Origin: an uncultured Candidatus Saccharibacteria bacterium
Lineage (GTDB): Bacteria; Patescibacteriota; Saccharimonadia; Saccharimonadales; Saccharimonadaceae
Direction: 5' to 3'
Length of the DNA: 20,149 nt
Assembly: GCA_938018005.1 (NCBI GenBank)
Contig: CALIJG010000034.1
Span: 1 to 20,149, forward strand
Of the stretch, positions 6,996 through 13,958 are shown in pieces. The number at the start of each line of letters is the position of its first letter. The first letter of the stretch is position 1. A program made the position numbers and the translations under genes. The notes beneath the pieces were generated by a model that worked only from the letters and a program-made list of their open reading frames with translations, searched no databases and was not told the origin of the DNA.

Positions 6996-8483
6996 ATGAT
7001 AGAAGTACTCTTCGCGGCGATTGGCGTGGCGCTTGGTTTTGGTGGCAAGTACGCCTACGATCGTCAGCAAACTACCAATGGTCAACGGACAATTGACAAA
7101 GAATTGGCTCAAGCCAAGCAGCAAGCGGGTGATATCGTCCTCAAAGCCAAGGACGAGGCACTGCGGATCGAGAATGAGCGCCGCCGTGCAATGCAAAAGA
7201 CAGAGAATCGCTTGCTCGAGCGCGAGGCAAGCCTCGATCGCAAACTCGACGAGCTTGATCGCCGCAGTGAGAAGCTCCGCAAGAGCGAGACAGAAGTCGA
7301 TGAGCTCAAGAATGAGATCCGTGAGATTCGGGGTCGGCAGCAGGCTAAGCTCGAGAAAATCGCTGGCCTCACCAAGCAAGACGCTGCCAGCAAGCTGATG
7401 CATATGACCGAGCGTGATATCCGCCAAGACCTGACTGGCCTGGTGGATAAATTGCAGCGCGAAGCGATGGATGATGCTGAGGAAAAGGCTCAGATGATCC
7501 TCGTGACAGCGATGGAGCGCATGAGTAGTGAAGTGACAGCCGAGCGCACGGTGACTGCCATTAAGCTGCCCGACGACGATATGAAGGGCCGCATCATTGG
7601 TAAAGAAGGGCGCAATATCCAGGCTCTGCAACGAGCCACCGGTGTTGACATCTTGGTGGACGATACGCCAGGGATGATTGTCCTCAGTAGCTTTGATCCA
7701 GTGCGTCGCCAAGTGGCACGCCTGAGCCTCGAGATGTTAATGAAAGACGGGCGGATCCACCCTGGTCGCATCGAGGAGGTCGTGGCCAAGGCAAATAAGC
7801 AAATTGACAAAGAAGTCGTGCGGGCTGGTGAAGATGCGGCGCGTGAGATTGGCGTAGCTGGTATTCCAAAGGAGCTGCTCCACCTTGTGGGTGAGCTGAA
7901 GTTTCGGACCAGTTACGGCCAAAACGTCTTGAAACACAGTACCGAGATGGCGCAGATTGCGGGGTTGATTGCGGCAGAGATTGGGGCAGATGTACGCACC
8001 GTGAAGATCGCTACACTGCTCCACGACATGGGCAAGGCGGTGACGCACAAGATGGAAGGCAAGCACCACCACATTGGGGCAGAGCTGGCCCGCAAGGCAG
8101 GCTTGAGCGAGGCAATTTGCCACGCTATTGAGGCTCATCACGATGATATTGAAGCCACAACACCCGAGGCGATTGTTGTGCGAGTATGCGATGCAGCCAG
8201 TGCTGCTCGGCCTGGTGCGCGCAACATGAGTGCCGAGAACTTCGTCGAGCGAATGCGCGACCTCGAGAATGTTGCGACTAGCTTCCGTGGCATCGACAAA
8301 GCTTATGCCATTAGTGCTGGGCGCGAAGTACGTGTCATTGTTCGGCCAGAAGTAGTGGATGATCTGAGTGCCATCAAGCTCGCACGTGACATTGCCACCA
8401 AGATTGAGAGTACTATGCAATACCCGGGTACAATCAAGGTCAATGTGATCCGCGAGACACGAGCGATCGAATTCGCCAAATAG
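6996..8483 (+). CDS. rny: Ribonuclease Y
   Basis: A 495-aa RNase Y, the membrane-tethered endoribonuclease that starts mRNA decay. In order: an N-terminal membrane helix (about 2-20), a long charged coiled coil (30-165), a KH RNA-binding domain with GRIIGKEGRN at 198-207, and an HD hydrolase domain with H314, the H343-D344 pair in LLHDMGK, and HHDD near 381. All metal-site residues are present. The length is slightly under the usual 510-520 aa because of a shorter coiled coil. A strong Shine-Dalgarno fixes the start and a terminator follows the stop, so the gene appears monocistronic. Confidence 0.97.
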   Translation: MIEVLFAAIGVALGFGGKYAYDRQQTTNGQRTIDKELAQAKQQAGDIVLKAKDEALRIENERRRAMQKTENRLLEREASLDRKLDELDRRSEKLRKSETEVDELKNEIREIRGRQQAKLEKIAGLTKQDAASKLMHMTERDIRQDLTGLVDKLQREAMDDAEEKAQMILVTAMERMSSEVTAERTVTAIKLPDDDMKGRIIGKEGRNIQALQRATGVDILVDDTPGMIVLSSFDPVRRQVARLSLEMLMKDGRIHPGRIEEVVAKANKQIDKEVVRAGEDAAREIGVAGIPKELLHLVGELKFRTSYGQNVLKHSTEMAQIAGLIAAEIGADVRTVKIATLLHDMGKAVTHKMEGKHHHIGAELARKAGLSEAICHAIEAHHDDIEATTPEAIVVRVCDAASAARPGARNMSAENFVERMRDLENVATSFRGIDKAYAISAGREVRVIVRPEVVDDLSAIKLARDIATKIESTMQYPGTIKVNVIRETRAIEFAK

Positions 8484-8512
8484 AGTCTAACGACTCAACT
8501 TATTACAGACAA

Positions 8513-8542
8513 AACCCGGTCAAGCAAATTGGCCGGTTTTTT
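8513..8542 (+). terminator. Rho-independent terminator of rny
   Basis: A stem of about 10 bp (AACC-C-GGTCAA with TTGGCCGGTT, one bulged C and one G-U pair) followed by six T residues, 30 bases after the rny stop. Confidence 0.85.
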
Positions 8543-9063
8543 GCCGTGTGGGTGTGTAGTTCGAAGCGTGAATGCGCACATGAGCTCAAGTATATCCCCA
8601 TTTCGTGACGTTGTGATGGCAATGAGATATGCATTTTTTAAATCGCCTGAGAGTTAATCATCCTTCAGCTCCAGGCTTGACCGTCAGCTTAGTAGGTGTT
8701 TTATGCGCTTCTTGTATGAATGGCAGGAGTGTGAGTAGGTGCAAAAAGCGATAGCCTTAGAGCTATAAGCGCAACACCACAACAGGGTTGGTGTGGACGA
8801 GACGCTACCTTTCTACAGTGGAGACAGGGGTATTAGGATTAGAGTTAGGATAATGAGAAGCTTTTATTCTGTGACAGGCAGCCAAGAAGAAAGAAGAGAG
8901 GAATAATGACTTTTGGAGTTCGCAAAATACGTAATAGAACATAAGACCAAGATGACTGCAAAGACAAAAAGAGTTACCGCCCCGAATAAGATCATTAATA
9001 GGGGAGTTTATTGTGCGAGCGATTTATCTAAGAATGATCTTGTAGCGTGCAAAAACACCGACG
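8543..9063. other. 521-bp intergenic region without a convincing gene
   Basis: Between the rny terminator and the sortase stop. The longest open frame (8913-9101 plus) lacks family resemblance and overlaps the sortase end. A 12-codon frame at 8906 with a good ribosome site is too short to judge. Visible structure: a long imperfect helix at 8695-8778 (separate entry), a 9-bp inverted repeat AAGATCATT/AATGATCTT at 8988-8996 and 9033-9041, and, directly abutting it, GTAGCGT/ACGCTAC at 9042-9048 and 9061-9067. The last overlaps the sortase stop and could form its 3' hairpin, though no T-run follows. Confidence 0.6.
8695..8794 (+). ncRNA. Candidate structured RNA with two competing helices
   Basis: GGTGTT (8695-8700) and GCGCTT (8705-8710), separated by TTAT, pair with the contiguous AAGCGC-AACACC at 8767-8778, giving 12 bp with a one-sided four-base bulge. 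Inside, ATAGC (8751-8755) and GCTAT (8762-8766) form a hairpin that stacks directly on the helix. ACACCA (8774-8779) can alternatively pair with TGGTGT (8789-8794), which would break the outer helix. It does not resemble RNase P, SRP, tmRNA or 6S RNA. The strand is unknown; plus is given as the reading direction. No promoter or terminator clearly frames it. Confidence 0.3.
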
Positions 9064-9702
9064 CTACGATGCAACCTCGCCCTGCTTCTCAGCAACGATG
9101 ACGACTCGACCAGTTTTGGCGCCACCTAAGTCACAACTGTAGAGCGTCAGGCGAGCGTCTTCTGTAGGGGCTTCGATCTCGACACTGGTTGGCTTGACGT
9201 CAAACTTTTTGGTGATTTTATAGTTGTAGCGTTTGCCTTGGTAGTCGGCGAGAATTTGGTCGCCCAGGGCGAGCTTGTCGATATGAAAGAATGGTGATTT
9301 TTCTACTGTGCCGCCAGGCGTGGGCTGGATGCTAAAGCGGTGAGCTGCCACGACAAAGTTACCACCCTTCTCGGGGTTGCCATGGTCTGGGTAGCGCCAC
9401 CACGCACCACGATCAAGAGCGAGCTTGCCATTGGTGCCGTACGGGATATTAACGCCGATCTTGGGGATGATAATACGATTGTCTTTGGCTTCAGGCTTGG
9501 CGAGTGTCGCCACAGTGATTGGCTTGGTAAAATGTGGTGCAATAATAGGCGATGTAGTAAGTAGCAGCAAGTACCCCCCAATCAACAAAAAGAGAATTGC
9601 GACAGTGCCAAATATCCAGTTTGGTATCGAAATACGTGGCAAACGCATACGCGAACGACGCGGCGCAGATGGCTGCCGCTTTGATTTATTCATTGCTAGC
9701 AT
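9064..9702 (-). CDS. Sortase (class E/D-like transpeptidase)
   Basis: A 212-aa sortase: basic cytoplasmic N-terminus, one TM helix at about 30-50, then the sortase beta-barrel facing outward. The catalytic triad is visible as H121 (VVAAHRF), C190 (TLYSCD) and R199 (KTGRVVIVAE). Sortases cleave a sorting motif in secreted proteins and join the new C-terminus to an envelope or pilin amine. The start MLAMNKSK was chosen because GAGGAG lies five bases before its ATG; the next ATG would be 14 bases away. A likely substrate is the LADTG-ending protein at 18122-20089. Class cannot be fixed from sequence reading alone. Confidence 0.93.
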   Translation of the reverse strand: MLAMNKSKRQPSAPRRSRMRLPRISIPNWIFGTVAILFLLIGGYLLLLTTSPIIAPHFTKPITVATLAKPEAKDNRIIIPKIGVNIPYGTNGKLALDRGAWWRYPDHGNPEKGGNFVVAAHRFSIQPTPGGTVEKSPFFHIDKLALGDQILADYQGKRYNYKITKKFDVKPTSVEIEAPTEDARLTLYSCDLGGAKTGRVVIVAEKQGEVAS

Positions 9703-9723
9703 AACAACTCCTCATCTCTGTCT

Positions 9724-9752
9724 ATTATACGGCACGATGGGCAGCACGCCAA
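9724..9752 (-). promoter_or_regulatory. Sortase gene promoter
   Basis: TTGGCG (9747-9752), 17 bp, TATAAT (9724-9729) on the minus strand, the best two-box promoter in the window. The leader is about 15 bases and contains the GAGGAG ribosome site. The -10 context GTGCCGTATAATAGA is also found, base for base, before gpmA. Confidence 0.7.
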
Positions 9753-10004
9753 TAGCATGACCATCATGGTATCAACGAGCACGGTGTGTGATCCTGCTAG
9801 AGAGTGGGATGGATAAAGATATCTAAAACTAAGTGCTAAATGTCTCAGATTTCTTCACCCACAGGTCTACTTGATGTAGTATGGAAGCTAATTACAATCT
9901 GGCAGTAGGGTCAAGTGCGGGGTGTTGTCTCTTGTAACGACCTGAAGAAATGAGCAATGAGTGAATAGCCAGATACTGAAAAGATAATCCTGGAGATACA
10001 TTCT
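9753..10004. other. Intergenic region with no visible gene
   Basis: Between the sortase promoter and the enolase terminator. No open frame with a plausible start or ribosome site, and no clear hairpin, was seen on either strand. Confidence 0.5.
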
Positions 10005-10039
10005 AAAAAAGCTACCCACCTCAAGCAAGGGTGGGTAGC
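10005..10039 (-). terminator. Rho-independent terminator of eno
   Basis: On the minus strand GCTACCCACC, a 9-base loop, GGTGGGTAGC and six T residues: a perfect 10-bp stem about 35 bases after the enolase stop. Confidence 0.92.
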
Positions 10040-10071
10040 ATAAAGTAGTGCTGTTGTAGCGGGGCAGATTA

Positions 10072-11352
10072 CTACTGCTTGAATGGCTGCGCGAGCGTGA
10101 GGCTCTCGTCTGCCTCGGCAATGCGGAGTAGCTCATTGTACTTCGCCACGCGGTCGGTGCGCGAGAGTGAGCCGGTCTTGATCTGCCCACAACCCAGGCC
10201 AACTGCTAAGTGACTGATCGTGGTGTCCTCAGTCTCGCCAGAGCGGTGGCTCATCACGGTACGCCAGCCAGCGTTTTGGGCAAGCTGCACAGCTTGGATT
10301 GTCTCGCTGAGTGAGCCGATTTGGTTGGGCTTGACGAGGAGCGCATTGGCGGCATCTTGGTCGATCGCTTGCTGGATGAGGCTTGTGTTGGTGACGAGTA
10401 GGTCATCGCCCACCAGCTGGACGCGGTCGCCAAGGCGTTGGCGGAGCTGCTGCCAGCCTTCCCAGTCGCCCTCGGCCAGGCCATCTTCGATGCTCACAAT
10501 TGGAAATTCGTCGACAAGGGCAGCCAGCCAGTCGATCATCTCGCTACTAGTCAGGCTCTTGCCTTCACACTTCAACTCATAACGGCCGTCATGGTAGAAC
10601 TCACTCGAGGCAGCATCTATCGCAAAGACGACGTCTGCGCCAACGGTGTAGCCAGCATTGGTAATGGCCTCGCTGAGTAAGGCGAGTGGCTCGCGGTTAC
10701 CCTGGCGGACGCGTGGTGCATAGCCACCTTCGTCGCCGACAGTGGTGGGGTAGTCGTGTGCTTTGAGGACTTTGGCAAGAGCGTGGAAGATTTCGGTGCC
10801 CATGCGGAGCGTATCTGCAAAGGTTGTCGCACCCTTGCAGATGATCATAAACTCTTGGATATCGGTCGCAAAGGCGGCGTGCGCACCACCGTTGAGAACA
10901 TTCATCATTGGCAGGGGAAGGCTTGGTGTGCTGTCAGTTTGCTCGGCAATGTAGCGCCAGAGTGGTTGCTGCTTGGCATGAGCAACAGCCTTGGCAGTAG
11001 CCAGGCTAACGCTGAGGATGGCATTAGCACCGAGCTTAGACTTGTTATCTGTTCCATCAAGAGCAAGCATTGCATTATCAATCGCTCGCTGGTCGCTCGC
11101 ATCGTGGCCTACCAGTGCAGGAGCGATAACGTCGTTAACGTGGGCAACTGCCTGGCTTACTCCTTTGCCAGTCCACTGATTGCCACCATCGCGTAGCTCT
11201 AGTGCTTCGCCCGCACCGGTACTTGCTCCGCTGGGGACGGCCGCTCGGCCCAGCGTGCCATCAGCAAGGATGACGTCCGCTTCGACGGTGGGGTTTCCGC
11301 GGCTGTCTAAAATTTGTCGTGCTTTTATGGTTTGGATAGAGTAGTTGTTCAT
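10072..11352 (-). CDS. eno: Enolase
   Basis: A 426-aa enolase (phosphopyruvate hydratase), converting 2-phosphoglycerate to phosphoenolpyruvate in the cytoplasm. Key residues are all visible: substrate loop S41-G-A-S-T, H158, catalytic acid E208 in GDEGGY, Mg ligands D246, E289 and D316, catalytic base K341 (LVKPNQIG), H369-R370-S371 and K392. The usual HADNN after H158 reads HAAFAT, a change next to but not at the active site. The start was set at MNNYSIQ because it begins the family-typical N-terminus (ARQILDSRGNPT) and lies seven bases after an extended -10; the much longer open frame upstream would run through that promoter. It is close to gpmA, the preceding glycolytic step. Confidence 0.97.
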   Translation of the reverse strand: MNNYSIQTIKARQILDSRGNPTVEADVILADGTLGRAAVPSGASTGAGEALELRDGGNQWTGKGVSQAVAHVNDVIAPALVGHDASDQRAIDNAMLALDGTDNKSKLGANAILSVSLATAKAVAHAKQQPLWRYIAEQTDSTPSLPLPMMNVLNGGAHAAFATDIQEFMIICKGATTFADTLRMGTEIFHALAKVLKAHDYPTTVGDEGGYAPRVRQGNREPLALLSEAITNAGYTVGADVVFAIDAASSEFYHDGRYELKCEGKSLTSSEMIDWLAALVDEFPIVSIEDGLAEGDWEGWQQLRQRLGDRVQLVGDDLLVTNTSLIQQAIDQDAANALLVKPNQIGSLSETIQAVQLAQNAGWRTVMSHRSGETEDTTISHLAVGLGCGQIKTGSLSRTDRVAKYNELLRIAEADESLTLAQPFKQ

Positions 11353-11359
11353 ATCTTCT

Positions 11360-11368
11360 AGTATACCA
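11360..11368 (-). promoter_or_regulatory. Extended -10 promoter of eno
   Basis: TGG-TATACT on the minus strand followed by AGAAGAT and the ATG (seven bases). No -35 hexamer is recognisable at 17 bp. The mRNA would be leaderless or nearly so. Confidence 0.6.
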
Positions 11369-11475
11369 TCGAATGGAAAGTAGTCGCTATTACCGTTGAA
11401 ATAGCATGAACCAACTGCGAAAATTTTCATGCCAGACAAGGATATTGACAAAAGGTCATTTTGTAGATTCAAGCA

Positions 11476-11503
11476 TTGTATTTGCTGACACACATGGTAC
11501 AAT
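11476..11503 (+). promoter_or_regulatory. Promoter of the small secreted protein
   Basis: TTGTAT, 16 bp, TACAAT, with TGG immediately before the -10 (extended type). The predicted leader is about 82 bases and contains a small hairpin, GGGT-GGCAGCA-ACCC, before the ribosome site. Confidence 0.5.
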
Positions 11504-11591
11504 ATGATTACGGCAACGGTTAATGAAGCGGAGGGTGGCAGCAACCCTGTGTTCTTCGTTTCGCACCTACACAGTAAGGAGGGCTATTCCC

Positions 11592-11972
11592 ATGACATTC
11601 AAAAAAGTAGGTATCCTTAGCGTATTGGCAGTTGGCTCAATGGCGGCAGGATCTTTGTTGTTTAATACAGCACCAGCGTCGGCAGAGAGTTTCGGGCCGA
11701 CCGCCAATGACAACGGTACGTCCGTTGTCCAATACTACGATGGGACGAAACTGTTTTGCGTTTCTGATGCAAACTACCCCGATGGCACGCCTGGCACAAC
11801 AGCCTTTACGGTTGCGCCAACCAAAGGTAATGGCCCAAGCTATGGCCAAGTCCTAGGCGCTGGCGAGACTGGCTGTGTCAGTCTTGAGACAGCACCGGAG
11901 GGAGCAGCATATCACTACTGGCTGTTGTCTCGCACCGATGGATCGGTGTACCAAGGCGATTTCGTTCGCTAA
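11592..11972 (+). CDS. Small secreted protein, function unknown
   Basis: A 126-aa protein with a clear signal peptide: KK at residues 4-5, a hydrophobic core to about 25, and an A-P-A-S-A cleavage site near 31. The mature part of about 95 residues is rich in Gly, Thr, Tyr and acidic residues, has no membrane anchor or sorting motif, and contains exactly two cysteines (KLFCVSD and ETGCVSL), probably forming a disulfide outside the cell. I do not recognise the family. The start was chosen for AAGGAGG nine bases upstream; a longer frame from 11523 would place the signal peptide internally. The gene is divergent from eno and closed by a terminator, so it is expressed alone. Confidence 0.85.
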   Translation: MTFKKVGILSVLAVGSMAAGSLLFNTAPASAESFGPTANDNGTSVVQYYDGTKLFCVSDANYPDGTPGTTAFTVAPTKGNGPSYGQVLGAGETGCVSLETAPEGAAYHYWLLSRTDGSVYQGDFVR

Positions 11973-12033
11973 ATAACTACTCACTGAAATACCCGATATA
12001 CCCAAAAACGAAAATGAAAACCCCCGTTGTCGC

Positions 12034-12056
12034 AGCCCCCTCCCGAGGGGGCTTTT
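12034..12056 (+). terminator. Rho-independent terminator of the secreted protein gene
   Basis: AGCCCCCT, tetraloop CCCG, AGGGGGCT, then a short T-run: an 8-bp GC-rich stem about 60 bases after the stop. Confidence 0.85.
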
Positions 12057-12114
12057 GGGACCTCAAATATAGAATGATTGGTAGGCATATATAGCACTCG
12101 CGCCAATAGTGCCG

Positions 12115-12120
12115 TATAAT
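12115..12120 (+). promoter_or_regulatory. gpmA -10 element, leaderless start
   Basis: TATAAT six bases before the gpmA ATG, in the context GTGCCGTATAATAGA shared with the sortase promoter. No good -35. There is no room for a ribosome site. Confidence 0.6.
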
Positions 12121-12126
12121 AGAGGC

Positions 12127-12777
12127 ATGACAGGAACACTTATTATCAGCCGGCATGGCGAAAGCGAATGGAATTTACAAGGTAAATGGACAGGCTGGAC
12201 GGACGTAAGCCTTACCAAGAAAGGTAAGAGCGATACGCGTCAGCTTGGTGAGTTCTTGCGTGGTCGCGCTATCGATGCGGTATATACTTCGGCGCTCAAA
12301 CGAACGCATGAGACACTTGATGCGTTGATGGAAGGTGCAGATAACCCAATCCGCTCAAGTGATGCTGCGGTGGTGCACGCCTCTGAGCTTAACGAGCGTG
12401 ACTATGGTAACCTAACTGGCAAGAACAAGTGGGAAGTCAAAGAAGAGATTGGCGAGAAGGCCTTTAATGGTATTCGGCGCGGCTGGGATTACCCTGTACC
12501 TGGTGGTGAAACACTCAAGGATGTGTATGAGCGCTCGATTCCGTATTTTGAGTCAGAGATCTTGCCGCGGCTCCAGGCGGGCGAGACTGTATTGATTGTG
12601 GCACATGGCAACACAATTCGTGCACTTATGAAGTACCTTGACCGAATCCCGGAGGAAGACATGGGTACAGTAGAGATGCCCTTTGGTCAATTACTTGTTT
12701 ACACATTTGAGCCCGGTGCAGCATACCCTACTGCGTGCGATGTGCTTAAAGCAGATATTGTACCACCTAAAGCGTAA
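12127..12777 (+). CDS. gpmA: 2,3-bisphosphoglycerate-dependent phosphoglycerate mutase
   Basis: A 216-aa histidine-phosphatase-fold mutase interconverting 3- and 2-phosphoglycerate. Motifs: phospho-acceptor H10 in SRHGESEWN, WTGWTDVSLT at 21-30, R59 in SALKRT, E90 in LNERDYGNLTG and H160 in VAHGNTIRALM. These match the dPGM family rather than a generic phosphatase. It is somewhat short against 230-250 aa because the C-terminal tail is trimmed. The start at 12127 begins exactly at the conserved N-terminus and only six bases after the -10; an earlier in-frame ATG at 12109 precedes the -10 and cannot be transcribed from it. It forms a glycolytic pair with nearby eno. Confidence 0.95.
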   Translation: MTGTLIISRHGESEWNLQGKWTGWTDVSLTKKGKSDTRQLGEFLRGRAIDAVYTSALKRTHETLDALMEGADNPIRSSDAAVVHASELNERDYGNLTGKNKWEVKEEIGEKAFNGIRRGWDYPVPGGETLKDVYERSIPYFESEILPRLQAGETVLIVAHGNTIRALMKYLDRIPEEDMGTVEMPFGQLLVYTFEPGAAYPTACDVLKADIVPPKA

Positions 12778-12928
12778 TAGCGTAATAGGGTCAGCACCTG
12801 TGTCTTCATGGCAGGCCAGTATGGACTGGGTTGGTTGGCGACTACTTATTTAACAGCTTCTTAGATAAAGACTGTAAGGTGACTTTGTGCTTGTAGAGTG
12901 AGTACACTGGCTTTGATAGCAAGAACAG

Positions 12929-12958
12929 TAGACAAATTGCTATATTGTGTGGTATGAT
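12929..12958 (+). promoter_or_regulatory. Promoter of the tandem tRNA-Pro genes
   Basis: TAGACA, 18 bp, TATGAT preceded by TGG (extended -10). It lies 17 bases before the first tRNA and likely drives both. Confidence 0.55.
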
Positions 12959-12975
12959 GGCAAAGTCTTGTATCG

Positions 12976-13052
12976 CGGGGTGTGGCGCAGCTTGGTAGCG
13001 CGCACCGTTCGGGACGGTGAGGTCGCTGGTTCAAATCCAGTCACCCCGACCA
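12976..13052 (+). tRNA. tRNA-Pro (CGG)
   Basis: A 77-nt cloverleaf with encoded CCA. Acceptor CGGGGTG/CACCCCG with discriminator A, D-stem GCGC/GCGC with G18G19 present, anticodon stem CACCG/CGGTG with loop TTCGGGA (anticodon CGG), and T-arm GCTGG-TTCAAAT-CCAGT. The C1 start and GGG at 35-37 are typical proline identity features. It lies 47 bp from the second proline tRNA. Confidence 0.97.
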
Positions 13053-13099
13053 TATTTTGCCCTGGCAAAGAGTGGTCGCCCGTGTGATATAAAGCGTAT

Positions 13100-13175
13100 C
13101 GGGGTGTGGCGCAGTTGATAGCGCGCGCGGTTTGGGACCGCGAGGTCGCTGGTTTGAGTCCAGTCACCCCGACCA
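13100..13175 (+). tRNA. tRNA-Pro (TGG) with A19-U56
   Basis: A 76-nt cloverleaf with encoded CCA. Acceptor and T-stem are identical to the tRNA upstream; anticodon stem CGCGG/CCGCG with loop TTTGGGA (anticodon TGG). Two normally invariant positions differ together: the D-loop reads AGTTGATA (G18-A19 instead of G18-G19) and the T-loop reads TTTGAGT (T54-T55-T56 instead of T-T-C). The change replaces the tertiary G19-C56 pair by A19-U56, so the fold is probably kept. Confidence 0.95.
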
Positions 13176-13186
13176 TTTTTGCTTTA

Positions 13187-13231
13187 AGTCTTACTCTCAC
13201 GCTATGGATGTTTCGGACGTAAGGCTTTTTT
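13187..13231 (+). terminator. Likely terminator of the tRNA operon
   Basis: AGTCTTAC pairs with GTAAGGCT (8 bp, one G-T) across a 24-base loop and is followed by a T-rich tract. It starts 11 bases after the second tRNA. Confidence 0.55.
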
Positions 13232-13262
13232 ATTTGCTTTGCTCTAGTCATCACTCACTATA

Positions 13263-13279
13263 ATGCAAAATACTTGCAT
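13263..13279. promoter_or_regulatory. Inverted repeat upstream of the island promoter
   Basis: ATGCAA-AATAC-TTGCAT, centred about 18 bp before the -35 of the next promoter. It may bind a regulator; this rests on symmetry and place only. Confidence 0.3.
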
Positions 13280-13284
13280 GAATA

Positions 13285-13313
13285 TTACATAGATTGGTTG
13301 ACTGTTTTATAAT
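13285..13313 (+). promoter_or_regulatory. Promoter of the M50-like/ABC operon
   Basis: TTACAT, 17 bp, TATAAT. The -10 ends 10 bases before the ATG at 13324, so the first mRNA codon is close to the 5' end. The ATG at 13312 overlaps the -10 and is excluded. Confidence 0.6.
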
Positions 13314-13323
13314 GGCAACCATT

Positions 13324-13572
13324 ATGAGCGAAAAAAGCACCCCCGAAAACAAAGCAGATGAAATGATGTTAACGCAGAGTGAAGTTCAACAGCAGGATGA
13401 CACTTGGTTTCTGAGGGCTATCGCGAAAATAGGGATAGGCGAACTTAGGAGTGCGCCGGTAACTATTCCGAAAACGAAGAAAAGGCCGATTAGACGTGTC
13501 AAAGTAACGCAAATACCAATTTATGACAGCGCTCCGCATCTGCGGGCGGAAGGCAGACAAAATTGGCGTTAA
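13324..13572 (+). CDS. Small basic-tailed protein opening the M50-like/ABC operon
   Basis: An 82-aa ORF beginning MSEKSTPENK. The N-terminal half is acidic and polar (ending near DDTWF); the C-terminal half is basic, with a KTKKRPIRR cluster near residues 55-63, and ends GRQNWR. It has no signal peptide, TM helix or cysteine. I do not recognise it. As first gene of a YydHIJ-like set it could be a peptide precursor or accessory factor; equally, it could be a decayed leader part of the M50-like gene, whose frame overlaps its last 50 bases. The only start support is the near-leaderless promoter. Confidence 0.5.
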   Translation: MSEKSTPENKADEMMLTQSEVQQQDDTWFLRAIAKIGIGELRSAPVTIPKTKKRPIRRVKVTQIPIYDSAPHLRAEGRQNWR

Positions 13573-13954
13573 AATGAACTATTTGATTTTTCCTGCATTT
13601 TACGTCAGGATGAACCAGATATTACTTCTTCCAGCCTCAGATAAGGTCCTTGTGCATATCGCCGGAATTTGGGTTAATCTCGCAATAAATATGCTCCTGT
13701 TTGCACTCAACGCGATGTGGGTTCACAGTTCAGATTTAGGTTATTCGCTAGCATTCGCGGTTGTAACGCTATCCGTAAACGCGCTGCCTGTACTGAACTC
13801 AGACGGCTATCGATGCTTGCTTGCATGGATTGATGTCAATGAACATATCGATAATCGACGGAACCCTCGATGGGTGTTTGGATTGAGAATCCTTAGTTGG
13901 ATCATTGTAGTAGCCTACATTGCTCGATTTTTACTGAATTATGTGGTATGGTGA
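13523..13954 (+). CDS. M50-like membrane protein lacking HEXXH (YydH-type), truncated or degenerate
   Basis: A 143-aa polytopic protein resembling the part of M50 (site-2) metallopeptidases after the active-site helix. The order RKADKIGVKM, FPAFYV, LVHIAGIWVNL (near 44-53) and NALPVLNSDGYR (86-97) matches the family, the last being the N-x-x-P-x(4)-D-G metal-ligand motif. About three TM segments lie at 43-65, 75-92 and 118-140. The upstream HEXXH is missing: the frame opens only at 13508 and no frame in 13324-13523 encodes HEXXH. So it is either N-terminally truncated or a non-catalytic homologue. The start is uncertain: ATG 13523 keeps the conserved RKADKIGV segment but overlaps the previous ORF; ATG 13574 follows its stop. 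The ABC ATPase starts four bases after its stop. Confidence 0.6.
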   Translation: MTALRICGRKADKIGVKMNYLIFPAFYVRMNQILLLPASDKVLVHIAGIWVNLAINMLLFALNAMWVHSSDLGYSLAFAVVTLSVNALPVLNSDGYRCLLAWIDVNEHIDNRRNPRWVFGLRILSWIIVVAYIARFLLNYVVW

Positions 13955-13958
13955 ATAT

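Noticed and set aside
6900..7712. 270-aa minus-strand frame rich in Leu and His
   Set aside because: Antisense to rny, which has all family motifs and a ribosome site.
7737..8420. 227-aa minus-strand frame
   Set aside because: Antisense to the HD domain of rny.
8543..9063. tmRNA, RNase P RNA, SRP RNA or 6S RNA in the gap
   Set aside because: None of the conserved core sequences of these RNAs was found on either strand.
8913..9101. 62-aa plus-strand frame MEFAKYVIEHK
   Set aside because: No ribosome site for the first start, no family resemblance, and it runs antisense into the sortase 3' end.
9888..10202. 104-aa minus-strand frame at the enolase 3' end
   Set aside because: Overlaps eno in another frame and crosses its terminator.
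12940..13254. Minus-strand frame with two MVGVTG...PATS repeats
   Set aside because: It is the reverse complement of the two proline tRNAs, a well-known false protein; the tRNA folds are perfect.
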